From the NCBI RefSeq assembly GCF_003569805.1, contig NZ_KZ984051.1:435779-499778 (forward strand): 64,000 nucleotides of DNA. Reading direction: 5' to 3'. Below the pieces are notes generated by a model. It was not told where the DNA came from. It was given only the letters and a program-made list of their open reading frames with translations, and did no database searches. The translations under genes were made by a program, and so were the position numbers. The stretch is from Microbacterium halotolerans. Its GTDB lineage: Bacteria > Actinomycetota > Actinomycetes > Actinomycetales > Microbacteriaceae. Shown one piece after another: positions 1 to 8,972 of this stretch (position 1 is the stretch's first letter; each line of letters starts with the position of its first letter).

Positions 1-522
1 CAGACCGGCCGCGCGGCGATCCTAGTCCCGCACGGTGTGCTGTTCCGTCGCGAAGAGGCCGCGCTGCGCGAAGCGCTTGTGAAGTCGGACTTGATCGAGT
101 GCGTGCTCGGACTCGGCGCGGGACTCTTCTACAACTCACCCATGGAGGCCGTCGTCGTCACCCTTCGCGCCAACAAGCATGCGGAGCACCGCGGCAAGGT
201 GCTGTTCATCAACGCGGTCAACGAGGTCGCGCGCGAACAGGCGCAGTCCTTCCTGCGCGACTCGCACCAGACGAAGATCCTCGACGCGTACCACGGCTTC
301 GCCGACGTGCCGCAGTTCGCCACAGTAGCGCCCGTCAGCCAGATCGCCGACAAGGCGTACAGCCTCGCGATTCCGCTGTACGTGGCCGGCGCAAAGGCGG
401 TAGACGCAGGCGAGCAGGTCGACGCGGTCGACGCGGTGGACGACTGGCGACACGCAGCGGATGCCTCGGACAACGCGATTGCGGACGTGATAGCGCTGCT
501 CCGCGCGGAGGTCGACGCGTGA
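1..522 (+). CDS. hsdM: Type I restriction-modification DNA methyltransferase subunit HsdM, C-terminal part (5' end outside the window)
   Basis: The frame is open from the first base, so the N-terminal catalytic part (AdoMet and NPPF motifs) lies outside the window. About 173 residues remain. The segment AAILVPHGVLFR near the edge, followed by LIECVLGLGAGLFYNSPMEAVVVTLR and KVLFINAVNE, is the typical end of the N6-adenine methylase fold in HsdM/N6_Mtase proteins. HsdM methylates adenine in the HsdS-specified site and forms the M2S core of the type I enzyme. The stop overlaps the hsdS GTG by the GTGA arrangement, so translation is probably coupled. The family call rests on the fold segment and on hsdS and hsdR directly downstream. 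Confidence 0.88.
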   Translation, partial: QTGRAAILVPHGVLFRREEAALREALVKSDLIECVLGLGAGLFYNSPMEAVVVTLRANKHAEHRGKVLFINAVNEVAREQAQSFLRDSHQTKILDAYHGFADVPQFATVAPVSQIADKAYSLAIPLYVAGAKAVDAGEQVDAVDAVDDWRHAADASDNAIADVIALLRAEVDA

Positions 523-1709
523 GCCTCAACCTCGACAAGTCCACGTGGCAACGGGTCGCCTTCGGCGATGTGATCGACAGCGTCACCGACCGTGTTGATG
601 ACCCATCAAAGGCCGGAGTCGACCGCTACGTCGGACTTGAGCACCTCGACCCGGGCGTTATGACGGTCCGACGCTGGGATGCGCCCGACAAAGTCGAGGC
701 GCAGAAGTTGCGGTTCCGACCGGGCGACGTGATCTTCGGTCGCCGACGTGCCTACCAGAAGAAGGTCGCTCTCGCGGAGTTCGAGGGCATCTGCTCGGCG
801 CACGCACTGGTCTTGCGCGCTCGACCAGGGCGCATCGACCCCACGTTCCTCCCCGTGTTCCTCTCTAGTGCCTACTTTCTCGACCGCGCTGTCGAGATCT
901 CGGTCGGGTCTCTGTCGCCGACGGTCAACTGGCGTGATCTCCGAATCCAGCAGTTCGACCTTCCGCCGATAGACGAGCAGAAGCGCATCGCCGAACTTCT
1001 CTGGACGGTCGAGCGGCAACGCCTCGCCGCATCGCAACTCGCGCAGGCCGCTACGGCGGCAAAGTCGACGATGCTTGCTGACCGGCTAGCGCGTGGAGTT
1101 GAAAAGAAGGGCTGGGTTCTTGACCCGGTCACCTCCCTGGTGGATAGGGGGCCGACGAACGGCAAGTCGGCTCCCTCGAACGACGAGAATCGCGGAGTTC
1201 CAACTCTCAGTATCAGTGCCGTTCGTGGCGGCCTCGTGGCTGGGGGGAACTCCGTCAAGTACATTGATGTCGACCCCGCCACCGTCTCAGCGTTCCTGCT
1301 CGAGGACGACGACTTCTTGGTCGTTCGGGGCAACGGCAATCGTCAACTGACGGGCCGTGGCGGGCTTGTCGCTGGCGGACTTCCGAGCGGGTGTATCTAT
1401 CCCGATCTGCTCATCCGACTTCGGTTCAACCCCTCGCGGGTGCTGCCGCGTTTTGCGGCCGAACAATGGAACAGCGCTCGTGTTCACGCGGCACTACTCG
1501 AGAACGCGAAGTCGACCAACGGCATCTGGAAGATCAACGGCAAAGACATCAAGGGGCACAAACTCGTCGTGCCACCTCTGTCCGACCAAGCGATGCTCCT
1601 TGCTGAGGTTGATGCTTTCGATTCCGGCATAACCGCAGCCAACGTCGAAGCGCGCTCGCTCAAGGAACTGGCTGGCACCATCTTCTCGACAGTTTTCGGA
1701 GGCAAATGA
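519..1709 (+). CDS. hsdS: Type I restriction-modification specificity subunit HsdS
   Basis: This 396-residue protein starts at a GTG overlapping the hsdM stop; longer in-frame extensions would run through hsdM and are rejected. It has two target-recognition-domain units. The first (about residues 1-150) ends in DLPPIDEQKRIAELL followed by a helical spacer; the second ends in HKLVVPPLSDQAMLLAEVD followed by the second conserved helix. These repeated 'PP-x-x-(E/D)Q' segments are the hallmark of HsdS. The subunit selects the bipartite DNA sequence for both methylation and restriction. The recognition sequence cannot be read from the gene. The stop overlaps the hsdR start (ATGA). Confidence 0.93.
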   Translation: MSLNLDKSTWQRVAFGDVIDSVTDRVDDPSKAGVDRYVGLEHLDPGVMTVRRWDAPDKVEAQKLRFRPGDVIFGRRRAYQKKVALAEFEGICSAHALVLRARPGRIDPTFLPVFLSSAYFLDRAVEISVGSLSPTVNWRDLRIQQFDLPPIDEQKRIAELLWTVERQRLAASQLAQAATAAKSTMLADRLARGVEKKGWVLDPVTSLVDRGPTNGKSAPSNDENRGVPTLSISAVRGGLVAGGNSVKYIDVDPATVSAFLLEDDDFLVVRGNGNRQLTGRGGLVAGGLPSGCIYPDLLIRLRFNPSRVLPRFAAEQWNSARVHAALLENAKSTNGIWKINGKDIKGHKLVVPPLSDQAMLLAEVDAFDSGITAANVEARSLKELAGTIFSTVFGGK

Positions 1710-4645
1710 TGGCCCAGTTCAACGAGGCAAACTCGGTACGTGACTTCGTTCGCGATCTGATCACATCGCCCGACGTGCAGTTCCTGCCGGGCAGTGAGCT
1801 GCCGCGCCGCGCCGACGAGGTGCTGCTCGAGGGGCTCGTCACGGACGCGCTGATCAGGCTGAACCCTGAGATCGCCGCCGATCGGCGCAAGGCTGACGAG
1901 GTCATCCATGTGCTGCGCGCAATCCTGATCTCGGCGCGCAACAGCCCGCATCCGGTGGTTGCGAACGAAGAGTTCATGGCGTGGCTGACCGGGCAGAAGT
2001 CGATGCCGTTCGGACCGAACGGTGAGCACACCACGGTGCGTCTGATCGACTTCGATCAGCCTGACGACGACTCATCTAACCAGTGGGTCGTGTCCACCGA
2101 GGTGACGTTCCAGCTCGGCACGCTGGGCAAGCGGTTCGACCTCGTGCTGTGGTGCAACGGCTTCCCGCTCGTGGTGGGAGAGGCGAAGACGCCGATCCGA
2201 GCGGCGTACACCTGGATCGACGCGGCCGCGCAGATCCATGACGACTACGAGGCGAGCGTTCCGCAGTTCTTCGTGCCGAACGTGCTGTCGTTTGCGACCG
2301 AGGGCAAGGATTTCCGCTATGGCTCCGTCGGCATGCCGGTCGAGCTGTGGGGGCCGTGGCGCGAGGAAGCGTCCGATCCGACCGTGCCGGCGAAGGTCGA
2401 CCTCGAGGTGGTTGGCGATGCCGTGCGAGGGGTGCTGGCTCCGGCATCCGTGCTCGACTTTCTGCGGTTCTTCACGGTGTTCGCGACCGACGCGAAGCAC
2501 CGCAAGATCAAGGTCATCGCGCGCTACCAGCAGTTCCAGGCCACGAACCTCATCGTCGAGCGAGTGCTGCGCGGGCGCGTCAAGCAGGGCCTCATCTGGC
2601 ACTTCCAGGGCTCAGGCAAGTCGCTGCTCATGGTCTTCTCAGCGCTCAAGTTGCGCGCGATGGCCGAGCTGACCAATCCGACGATTCTCATCGTCGTCGA
2701 CCGCGTCGATCTCGACATGCAGATCACGGGCACGTTCAATGCATCGGATGTACCGGGTCTAGTCTCAACGGATTCGCGCAAGGAACTGCAGACCCTGCTC
2801 AGTCAGGGTGCGCGGAAGATCATCATCACGACGATCCACAAGTTCGGCGAGATCGACGGTGTGCTTGACGATCGGCACAACATCATCGCGATGGTCGACG
2901 AGGCCCACCGCTCGCAGGAGGGCGACTATGGCCAGAGAATGCGCGAGGCACTGCCGAACGCGTTCCTGTTCGGGCTCACCGGTACGCCCATCAACAAGCG
3001 CGACCACAACACGTTCATGTGGTTTGGGTCGCCTGATGACGAAGGCGGGTACTTGTCCCGGTACTCGTTCCAGGATTCGATCCGCGACGGGGCGACCCTT
3101 CCGCTGCACTTCGAGCCGCGGTTGAGCGAGATACACCTCGACCAGGAGAAGATCGACGCTGCGTTCGAGGAGCTCGCCGCGGAGCGCAATCTCACCGAGG
3201 GCGAGAAGATCACGCTGTCGAAGAAGGCGGCATCCATCGAGGTGCTCATCAAGGCCCCCGAACGCATCCGCCAGATCGCGGATGACGTTGTCACGCACTT
3301 CACCGAGAAGGTCGAGCCGGAGGGATTCAAAGCGCAGCTTGTCGCCTACGATAAAGCATCCTGCATCGCGTATAAGGAAGCGCTCGACACAATGCTGCCA
3401 CCCGAGGCATCGACCATCGTGATGTCGAAGGCACGCACCGACCCCGCATCATGGGCACAGTGGACACCCGGTGCCGACGAGCTGGAGCAAGTCGTCGCCC
3501 GCTTCAACGACCCGGCCGATCCGCTGAAGATCATCATCGTCACGGCGAAGCTGCTCACGGGCTTCGATGCGCCGATCCTCCAGACGCAGTACCTCGACAA
3601 GCCGCTCAAGGAGCACACGCTCCTCCAGGCGATCACACGCACCAACCGGGTGCACCCGCCGAGCAAAACACATGGGCTGATCGTCGATTACCTCGGCATC
3701 TTCGACGATGTAGCCAAGTCGCTGGCATTCGATGAAGCCGCTGTCCAACAAGTGATCTCCAACATCGAGGAACTAAAGTCGGACCTAGCACCGGCCATGG
3801 CGGCAGCGCTCTCGTTCTTCCCCGGGGTGGATCGATCGGTCGGAGGCTACGAAGGACTCATTCAGGCGCAGACTGCGATAGCAGGCGATGGGGCAAAAGA
3901 CGCATTCGGCCTCGTCTACAGCGTCGTCTCGCAACTGTGGGAGGCTCTCAGCCCCGACCCGATGCTCAAGGGCTTCCGCGACGACTACAAGTGGCTCACG
4001 GACGTGTACGAGTCGGTACGACCGGCTGACATCACCGGCCGACTCGTGTGGCACGCGCTCGGGGCGAAGACGATCGAGTTGATCAACGAGAGCGTCCGCG
4101 TGGAGCTCCCGCAGGGTGACGAGACGATCGTCCTCGACGCGCAGACGATCGAAGACCTGATGACCGGTAAACGCAAGGACGTATCACCGGAAGAAATCGA
4201 GACGCAGATCACCGCACGCATCGCCCGCCATCTGAACAACCCCGTCTTCATCGAACTCGGCCAGCGCCTCAACACACTGCGCGAGAAGTATGCCGACATC
4301 CAGCAGTCCAGCCTTGATTTCCTCCGCGACCTGCTCGAGCTCGCGAAGGACACCGTGGCGGCCGAGAAGGTCGAGAACGAGATTCCGCGCGAGGAGAAGG
4401 GCAAAGCAGCGCTCACTGAGCTTTTCGAGGCGCTCAAGGGCGACGAGACGCCGATCATCGTGTCGAACGTCGTCGACCGCATCGATGAGGTCGTTAGGGC
4501 TGTGCGATTCGACGGCTGGCAGTCCACGATCGCCGGCGACCAGGAAGTGCGGAAGGCATTGCGGCAGACGCTTTACGTGCAGTTCAAGATCCGCGACAAC
4601 GACGTGTTCGAGAAAGCGCTGGGGTACGTGCGTGAGTACTACTGA
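1706..4645 (+). CDS. hsdR: Type I restriction endonuclease subunit HsdR
   Basis: 979 residues, the usual size of HsdR. An N-terminal PD-(D/E)xK nuclease region shows LVVGEAKTPIRAAYTWIDAA near residue 153, with the E-x-K pair. It is followed by a superfamily 2 motor: Walker A FQGSGKSLLM near residue 300, DEAH box MVDEAHRSQ near 397, FGLTGTPI after it and a C-terminal helicase domain containing QAITRTNRVHPP. The C-terminal 250 residues are largely helical, as expected for the subunit that docks on M2S. HsdR translocates DNA using ATP and cuts unmodified DNA far from the site. All motor motifs look intact, so the system is probably functional. The start overlaps hsdS by ATGA. Confidence 0.96.
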   Translation: MMAQFNEANSVRDFVRDLITSPDVQFLPGSELPRRADEVLLEGLVTDALIRLNPEIAADRRKADEVIHVLRAILISARNSPHPVVANEEFMAWLTGQKSMPFGPNGEHTTVRLIDFDQPDDDSSNQWVVSTEVTFQLGTLGKRFDLVLWCNGFPLVVGEAKTPIRAAYTWIDAAAQIHDDYEASVPQFFVPNVLSFATEGKDFRYGSVGMPVELWGPWREEASDPTVPAKVDLEVVGDAVRGVLAPASVLDFLRFFTVFATDAKHRKIKVIARYQQFQATNLIVERVLRGRVKQGLIWHFQGSGKSLLMVFSALKLRAMAELTNPTILIVVDRVDLDMQITGTFNASDVPGLVSTDSRKELQTLLSQGARKIIITTIHKFGEIDGVLDDRHNIIAMVDEAHRSQEGDYGQRMREALPNAFLFGLTGTPINKRDHNTFMWFGSPDDEGGYLSRYSFQDSIRDGATLPLHFEPRLSEIHLDQEKIDAAFEELAAERNLTEGEKITLSKKAASIEVLIKAPERIRQIADDVVTHFTEKVEPEGFKAQLVAYDKASCIAYKEALDTMLPPEASTIVMSKARTDPASWAQWTPGADELEQVVARFNDPADPLKIIIVTAKLLTGFDAPILQTQYLDKPLKEHTLLQAITRTNRVHPPSKTHGLIVDYLGIFDDVAKSLAFDEAAVQQVISNIEELKSDLAPAMAAALSFFPGVDRSVGGYEGLIQAQTAIAGDGAKDAFGLVYSVVSQLWEALSPDPMLKGFRDDYKWLTDVYESVRPADITGRLVWHALGAKTIELINESVRVELPQGDETIVLDAQTIEDLMTGKRKDVSPEEIETQITARIARHLNNPVFIELGQRLNTLREKYADIQQSSLDFLRDLLELAKDTVAAEKVENEIPREEKGKAALTELFEALKGDETPIIVSNVVDRIDEVVRAVRFDGWQSTIAGDQEVRKALRQTLYVQFKIRDNDVFEKALGYVREYY

Positions 4646-5702
4646 GTCTTCCGAGGATCCGGGACCTGAGGTGCGCGTGCGATGGGGGCTGATCGCGGGT
4701 GTTACAGTTTTGGGCCTCCTTGTGACGGCTGCACCGTTTGCATTGGTGTGGTGGCAAGGCGATGATTTTGGGGAGTGGGAGGGCCTGCTCTCGTCCACCC
4801 TGACTAACGTTGGCACTGCCATCCTGCTGGTAGCCGTCTTCTGGTTCCTCGAGCGCCGATTCACCGCGCACATCAGGAGCGAGGTCCGGGAAACCGCACG
4901 AGCGACAGCAGTCAAGGAAACACGTGAACTTGCGGCCTCACAAAGCAGCCTCTCTCGGCGTCTGGACGACATCCAAGAACGTCTGAACACGCGCGTCTCA
5001 GAAGAGCGGCAGATGCAGGACCAAGTGGTGCATCGTCTCGATGATGAGATCTCTTTCCAAACCGTCCACGCTGCGTTGTCACTCGCCCAAGAGCTCGGCG
5101 CCATCTTGCACGATGAGCTCACGGTCCCGGTTGGAAACGGCACTCCCAATCTCCCGCGTTTCGTATTTCGGCTTAGTGCGTCCGCGGCGATTCCTCTCCA
5201 TCGGGTGCGCAGCGACGACGAACTGACACCACTCATCGAAGTGGCGTATGTGTCCCCGGGCCCAACCACCCGTCCTGTTGCGGTCCATTGGGGGGCCGAG
5301 ACAGAAGCCGATGCCGTCTTGGACGAGTTGCGTCGCGATTTGACTGCTGCGGGACTGGCCGATCAAGCGGCTCACGTTGACGTCTCCCTGTTCTCGAATC
5401 TCCGAACGGCTTTGGATGAGGCGATCGCCGGCCGGCGCAAGGACCCCGATGCATGGTTGAAGGGCGCGTTGTCGGAATGGGTAAATGCCGAGTGGGCAGT
5501 GACGGGCTACGGACTCGAGCACCGTGGACACCTCGGCATGCGCGACCAAGAATTCCCCGTGCAGTGGAACGGCAGAAGCAACGCTGACTCAAGAATGTGG
5601 AAGCCGCCCGCTCCACCTGACGGTGTTGATAGTGAGCTCTGGACGTTTCTGATCTCGCGTGCCAGGCGAGTGCATCGCCCCGGAGTTCCGTTTCCCAAGT
5701 GA
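4632..5702 (+). CDS. Unrecognised membrane protein with two transmembrane helices and a coiled coil, end of the hsd operon
   Basis: About 356 residues from a GTG at 4632 that overlaps the end of hsdR by 14 bases; a GTG at 4671 is an alternative. Two hydrophobic segments (about residues 18-41 and 50-73) are followed by a charged heptad-rich stretch (about 75-140, containing SRRLDDIQERLNTRVSEER) that should form a coiled coil, then a soluble C-terminal domain of about 200 residues rich in Trp and acidic residues. No family is recognised. The overlap with hsdR suggests co-transcription, so a role linked to restriction or another defence function is possible but unproven. It may instead be a passenger. 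Confidence 0.72.
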   Translation: MSTTESSEDPGPEVRVRWGLIAGVTVLGLLVTAAPFALVWWQGDDFGEWEGLLSSTLTNVGTAILLVAVFWFLERRFTAHIRSEVRETARATAVKETRELAASQSSLSRRLDDIQERLNTRVSEERQMQDQVVHRLDDEISFQTVHAALSLAQELGAILHDELTVPVGNGTPNLPRFVFRLSASAAIPLHRVRSDDELTPLIEVAYVSPGPTTRPVAVHWGAETEADAVLDELRRDLTAAGLADQAAHVDVSLFSNLRTALDEAIAGRRKDPDAWLKGALSEWVNAEWAVTGYGLEHRGHLGMRDQEFPVQWNGRSNADSRMWKPPAPPDGVDSELWTFLISRARRVHRPGVPFPK

Positions 5703-5801
5703 GGACGACATCCGGTTGACGCCTGCGGCACCACGCGGAGCTCGAGCGATCTAATTCGCCATTGTCGAGGCGCCAACTTCTGGCGAGGTCCACGGCCTAC
5801 G

Positions 5802-5849
5802 AAATGTCCATTTGGACACCGCGTGGACATTTCATCGGCGAAATGGACA
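5802..5849. repeat. Cluster of TGGACA half-sites in direct and inverted orientation
   Basis: The gap between the hsd operon and dnaB (5703-5881) holds AAATGTCCA (5802-5810) matched by TGGACATTT (5824-5832), an inner TGTCCA-TT-TGGACA (5805-5818) and a further TGGACA at 5844-5849. The flanking genes are convergent, so this is not an obvious promoter operator. It could be a transcription end structure, a protein-binding site or a remnant of insertion of the restriction island. No U-rich tract follows on the hsd strand. Confidence 0.45.
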
Positions 5850-5881
5850 ACTTCAAAAAACCTACAACACCCGCGCGATCT

Positions 5882-7261
5882 CTACTGCTCGTCCCCGAAC
5901 CCAGCAGGTGCCATGTCGGCGAAGCGGGAGAAGTGCCCCTGGAAGGCGACCTCGAGGTCGGCAGTGGGACCGTTGCGGTGCTTGGCGACGATCAGATCGG
6001 CCTCGCCCGGGCGGGCCTCCTTGTCGTACACGGAATCGCGGTGCAGCAGAATCACCATGTCGGCGTCCTGCTCGATCGAACCGGATTCGCGAAGGTCGCT
6101 CACCTGGGGGCGCTTGTCCGTGCGCTGCTCCGCACCTCGGTTCAGCTGCGAGAGTGCGATCACGGGAACCTGCAGCTCCTTCGCGAGCAGCTTCAGCGCA
6201 CGCGAGAACTCGCTGACCTCCTGCTGGCGCGACTCGACGCGCTTGCCGCTCGTCATCAGCTGCAGATAGTCGATCACGACCATCTTCAGACCGGAGCGCT
6301 GCTTGAGGCGACGGCACTTCGCCCGGATCTCGACGAGCGTCATGTTCGGGCTGTCGTCGATGTACAGCGGCGCCTCGTTGATCCGCCCGCGGGTCTGGGC
6401 GAGAGTCGTCCAGTCGCGGGAGTCGAGCGTGCCCTTGCGCAGGTTCTGCAGCGGCACAGCGCCCTCAGCGCTGAGCAGGCGCATCGCGATCTCGCTGCGC
6501 CCCATCTCGAGGGAGAAGAAGATCGTGGGCTGTTCGTGCTTGATGGCCGAGGCTCGCGCGAAGTCGAGCGCCAGTGTCGACTTACCCATGGCGGGGCGCG
6601 CCGCCACGACGATCATCTGACCGCCGTGCAGACCGTTCGTGAGCCGGTCGAGGTCGGCGAAGCCCGTCGGGATGCCCGTCATCTGCCCGTCGCGGCCGCG
6701 GGCGGCTTCGATCTCCTCGACGGCCGCGTCGACGGCGACGGTGAGCGGCACATAGTCTTCTGCCTGCTCCGCGCCCGTGACCGAGTAGATCTCGGCCTGA
6801 GACGCGTTCACGAGCTCGGTCGCATCGCCCTGGCCCTGGTATCCCATCTGCACGATGCGCGTACCGGCGTCCACGAGGCGGCGCAGCATCGCCTTCTCCT
6901 GCACGATGCCGGCGTAGTACCCGGCGTTCGCCGCCGTGGGAACGATCGATGTGAGCGTGTGCAGGTAGTCGGCGCCGCCAGCCCGCTGCAGGTCGCCCGT
7001 CTTGATCAGCTCGTCGGTGACCGCCACGACGTCGGTCGGCTCGCCCTGCGAGTAGAGCGAGAGCACGGCGTTGAAGATCAGTTCGTGCTTTGGGGCGTAG
7101 AAGTCGACGCCGCGCAGCGTCTCGATCACGTCGGCGACGGCGTCCTTCGAGAGGAGCATGCCGCCGAGCGCACTCTGCTCGGCGAGAAGGTCGTGCGGCG
7201 GCGTGCGCTCTGATTCGCGCGACCTGCCGAGCCGTTCCTCCGAGATGTCAGCGATGGACAC
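5882..7261 (-). CDS. dnaB: Replicative DNA helicase DnaB
   Basis: 459 residues, normal for DnaB, with no intein. The N-terminal helical domain starts PHDLLAEQSALGGMLLSKDA. The RecA-like C-terminal domain has Walker A ARPAMGKSTLAL (about residue 220), FFSLEMGRSEIAMRLLS, Walker B MVVIDYLQLM (about 330) and the basic ALSQLNRGAEQR loop. The protein forms the hexameric helicase that unwinds DNA at the replication fork. It lies downstream of the rpsF-ssb-rpsR-rplI operon, a common actinobacterial arrangement, but is separated from it by about 450 bases containing a terminator, so it should have its own promoter. Confidence 0.98.
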   Translation of the reverse strand: MSIADISEERLGRSRESERTPPHDLLAEQSALGGMLLSKDAVADVIETLRGVDFYAPKHELIFNAVLSLYSQGEPTDVVAVTDELIKTGDLQRAGGADYLHTLTSIVPTAANAGYYAGIVQEKAMLRRLVDAGTRIVQMGYQGQGDATELVNASQAEIYSVTGAEQAEDYVPLTVAVDAAVEEIEAARGRDGQMTGIPTGFADLDRLTNGLHGGQMIVVAARPAMGKSTLALDFARASAIKHEQPTIFFSLEMGRSEIAMRLLSAEGAVPLQNLRKGTLDSRDWTTLAQTRGRINEAPLYIDDSPNMTLVEIRAKCRRLKQRSGLKMVVIDYLQLMTSGKRVESRQQEVSEFSRALKLLAKELQVPVIALSQLNRGAEQRTDKRPQVSDLRESGSIEQDADMVILLHRDSVYDKEARPGEADLIVAKHRNGPTADLEVAFQGHFSRFADMAPAGFGDEQ

Positions 7262-7414
7262 GCGCCCTCCCCCAGATCATTCGTGTAGTCGGCCATGCGG
7301 CACTGACATCGGATCACGGACCTCCGACATTCGCGTGCTCACGAGTGCGCCGACGCGGCTGGGAGGCCCTGCGTGATCACGGTAGGGGCGCCGACTCGCG
7401 CGTGCAATACTGCC

Positions 7415-7610
7415 TGTGGATAACTGTGTGGAGAGTCTGGGTAAAACGCCGACGAGCGTGTGGACGCGGCCTGTGGAGAATCGCCGAGGTGATGGCATGA
7501 TCAAGATTTTTTATTCACTATGACCAGGTATTTCACCGACTCACACCCTGTGGAGGGGGTGTTATTAAAGCTCCGGTTGAAGGTTGACAGCACCGAGAAA
7601 ACTCTCCACA
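7415..7610. promoter_or_regulatory. Cluster of DnaA-box-like sites upstream of dnaB
   Basis: The 7262-7655 gap holds no gene. On the minus strand there is a perfect TTATCCACA (7415-7423) and four further sites with a TCCACA core: CTCTCCACA (7427-7435), GCGTCCACA (7459-7467), TTCTCCACA (7472-7480) and CCCTCCACA (7549-7557). CTCTCCACA lies on the plus strand at 7602-7610. An A/T-rich stretch (about 7501-7540, including TTTTTTATTCACT) sits between them. The first site matches the DnaA box consensus; the others are weaker. The cluster lies upstream of dnaB, so DnaA control of helicase expression or titration of DnaA is plausible. The usual origin next to dnaA is not in this window. Confidence 0.55.
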
Positions 7611-7655
7611 AGCCTCGTGCACTGATATTCCCAGCGACCCCGGCTCAACGGCGCG

Positions 7656-7693
7656 AAAAACGGCGCGGACCCGCTTGCGGATCCGCGCCGTTT
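7656..7693 (-). terminator. Rho-independent terminator of the rpsF-ssb-rpsR-rplI operon
   Basis: On the minus strand, just after the rplI stop, AAACGGCGCGGATCCG and the matching CGGGTCCGCGCCGTTT form a long G/C-rich stem with a CAAG loop, followed by a T run (TTTTT). The stem-loop plus T tract is the standard intrinsic terminator form and separates the ribosomal-protein operon from dnaB. Confidence 0.85.
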
Positions 7694-7709
7694 CAGCGCT
7701 GGGCGTTGC

Positions 7710-8165
7710 CTACTTCTTGAGTGCGACGACCTGCAGCGGGATGGTTGCGACGACGTCGTCGAGCAGGCGCACGACGGCCTCGTGGTCGCCGGTCGACTTG
7801 ATCGCCGACGGCAGGGTGATCCTGCGCTTGTCCAGCTCACCGAGGCCGGCCGCGGCAACCGCCGTGGCGACATCCGCGGCGCGGACCGAACCGAACAGGC
7901 GCCCCTCGGCACCCGCCTTGACGGCGAGCTTGACCTTGCCGGCCTCGAGCTTCGCCTTCAGCGCCGCGGCCTCGTCATGCGTCGCAATGGCACGAGCCTC
8001 GCGGGCCGCGCGAATCGACGCGACCTGCTTCTCGCCGCCACGGGTCCACGCAACCGCGTAGCCCTGGGGGATGAGGTAGTTGCGGGCGTACCCGTCGCGA
8101 ACCTCGACCACATCGCCGGCACTGCCCAGGCCGTCGACCTCGTTCGTGAGAATCAGCTTCGACAT
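7710..8165 (-). CDS. rplI: 50S ribosomal protein L9
   Basis: 151 residues. The N-terminal domain begins [37 protein letters not shown], the L9 signature, followed by the long connecting helix and a C-terminal domain containing [17 protein letters not shown]9 binds 23S rRNA near the base of the L1 stalk and helps fidelity. It is the last gene of the rpsF-ssb-rpsR-rplI operon, 9 bases after rpsR, and is followed by a strong terminator. Confidence 0.98.
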   Translation of the reverse strand: MSKLILTNEVDGLGSAGDVVEVRDGYARNYLIPQGYAVAWTRGGEKQVASIRAAREARAIATHDEAAALKAKLEAGKVKLAVKAGAEGRLFGSVRAADVATAVAAAGLGELDKRRITLPSAIKSTGDHEAVVRLLDDVVATIPLQVVALKK

Positions 8166-8174
8166 GGGTGCTCC

Positions 8175-8429
8175 TTACCGGCCTGCGCCGGAGTAAGGCA
8201 GGAGCGCCATCTCGCGTGCGTTCTTGATCGCCTTGGCGATCAGACGCTGCTCCTGCACCGACACACCGGTGATACGACGGGCGCGGATCTTGCCGCGCTC
8301 CGAGATGAACTTGCGAAGGGTTGCGACGTCCTTGTAGTCAATGACGCCGACCCGGATGGACTTCGCGGGGGCAGCGTTCTTCGCGCCCTTCCGCGGCTTG
8401 CGGCGGTCGCCGCTCGACTTTCCAGCCAT
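8175..8429 (-). CDS. rpsR: 30S ribosomal protein S18
   Basis: 84 residues containing [50 protein letters not shown], the conserved core of bacterial S18 that pairs with S6 on the platform of the small subunit. The N-terminus is lysine/arginine rich, as usual in actinobacteria. No CxxC zinc motif is seen in the N-terminal part, so this is the zinc-independent form. It lies between ssb and rplI. Confidence 0.98.
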   Translation of the reverse strand: MAGKSSGDRRKPRKGAKNAAPAKSIRVGVIDYKDVATLRKFISERGKIRARRITGVSVQEQRLIAKAIKNAREMALLPYSGAGR

Positions 8430-8456
8430 GGTTTCCTCTATCTGAGTGAGTGAGTT

Positions 8457-8963
8457 CTAGAACGGGGTATCGTCGCTGAACGACCCCGGTGTGCTCCACG
8501 CGTCCGCGCCGGACTGCGAACCGGGCGTCGACCACGGCTCTTCCGACTTCGGGGCACCGCCGCCGACGGCCTGGCGCGGCGCTCCGCCGCCACCGCCGCC
8601 CTGGATGCGGGTGACCTGTGCGGTGGCGTAGCGCAGACTCGGCCCGATCTCATCGATCTCGAGCTCGATCGTCGTGCGCTTCTCGCCCTCGCGCGTCTCG
8701 TAGGAGCGCTGGCGCAGGCGGCCCTGTGCGACGACGCGCATACCCTTCGTCAGCGATCCGGCCACGTGCTCGGCGTAGTCACGCCACACGCTGGAGCGCA
8801 GGAAGAGAGCCTCGCCGTCCTTCCACTCCCCCGACGCACGGTCGAATGTCCGCGGAGTCGAGGCGATCGTGAAGTTTGCGACCGGCACACCGTTCTGCGT
8901 GTAGCGCAGCTCGGGGTCGGCGGTCAGGTTGCCCACGACGGTGATAACGGTTTCGCCTGCCAT
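8457..8963 (-). CDS. ssb: Single-stranded DNA-binding protein
   Basis: 168 residues. The OB fold covers about residues 1-110 ([22 protein letters not shown], then [31 protein letters not shown]). A glycine-rich low-complexity linker leads to the acidic tail SFSDDTPF. The tail is the site used by SSB to recruit replication and repair proteins. The protein coats single-stranded DNA at forks. The position between rpsF and rpsR is the conserved one for the essential SSB. Confidence 0.98.
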   Translation of the reverse strand: MAGETVITVVGNLTADPELRYTQNGVPVANFTIASTPRTFDRASGEWKDGEALFLRSSVWRDYAEHVAGSLTKGMRVVAQGRLRQRSYETREGEKRTTIELEIDEIGPSLRYATAQVTRIQGGGGGGAPRQAVGGGAPKSEEPWSTPGSQSGADAWSTPGSFSDDTPF

Positions 8964-8972
8964 GCGATTACC

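Noticed and set aside
99..518. N-terminal extension of HsdS from 99
   Set aside because: It runs in another frame over hsdM and is arginine-rich shadow sequence; GTG 519 overlaps the hsdM stop.
7262..7655. Chromosomal replication origin
   Set aside because: DnaA-box-like sites are present, but there is no dnaA, dnaN or rpmH nearby, so a regulatory role is preferred.
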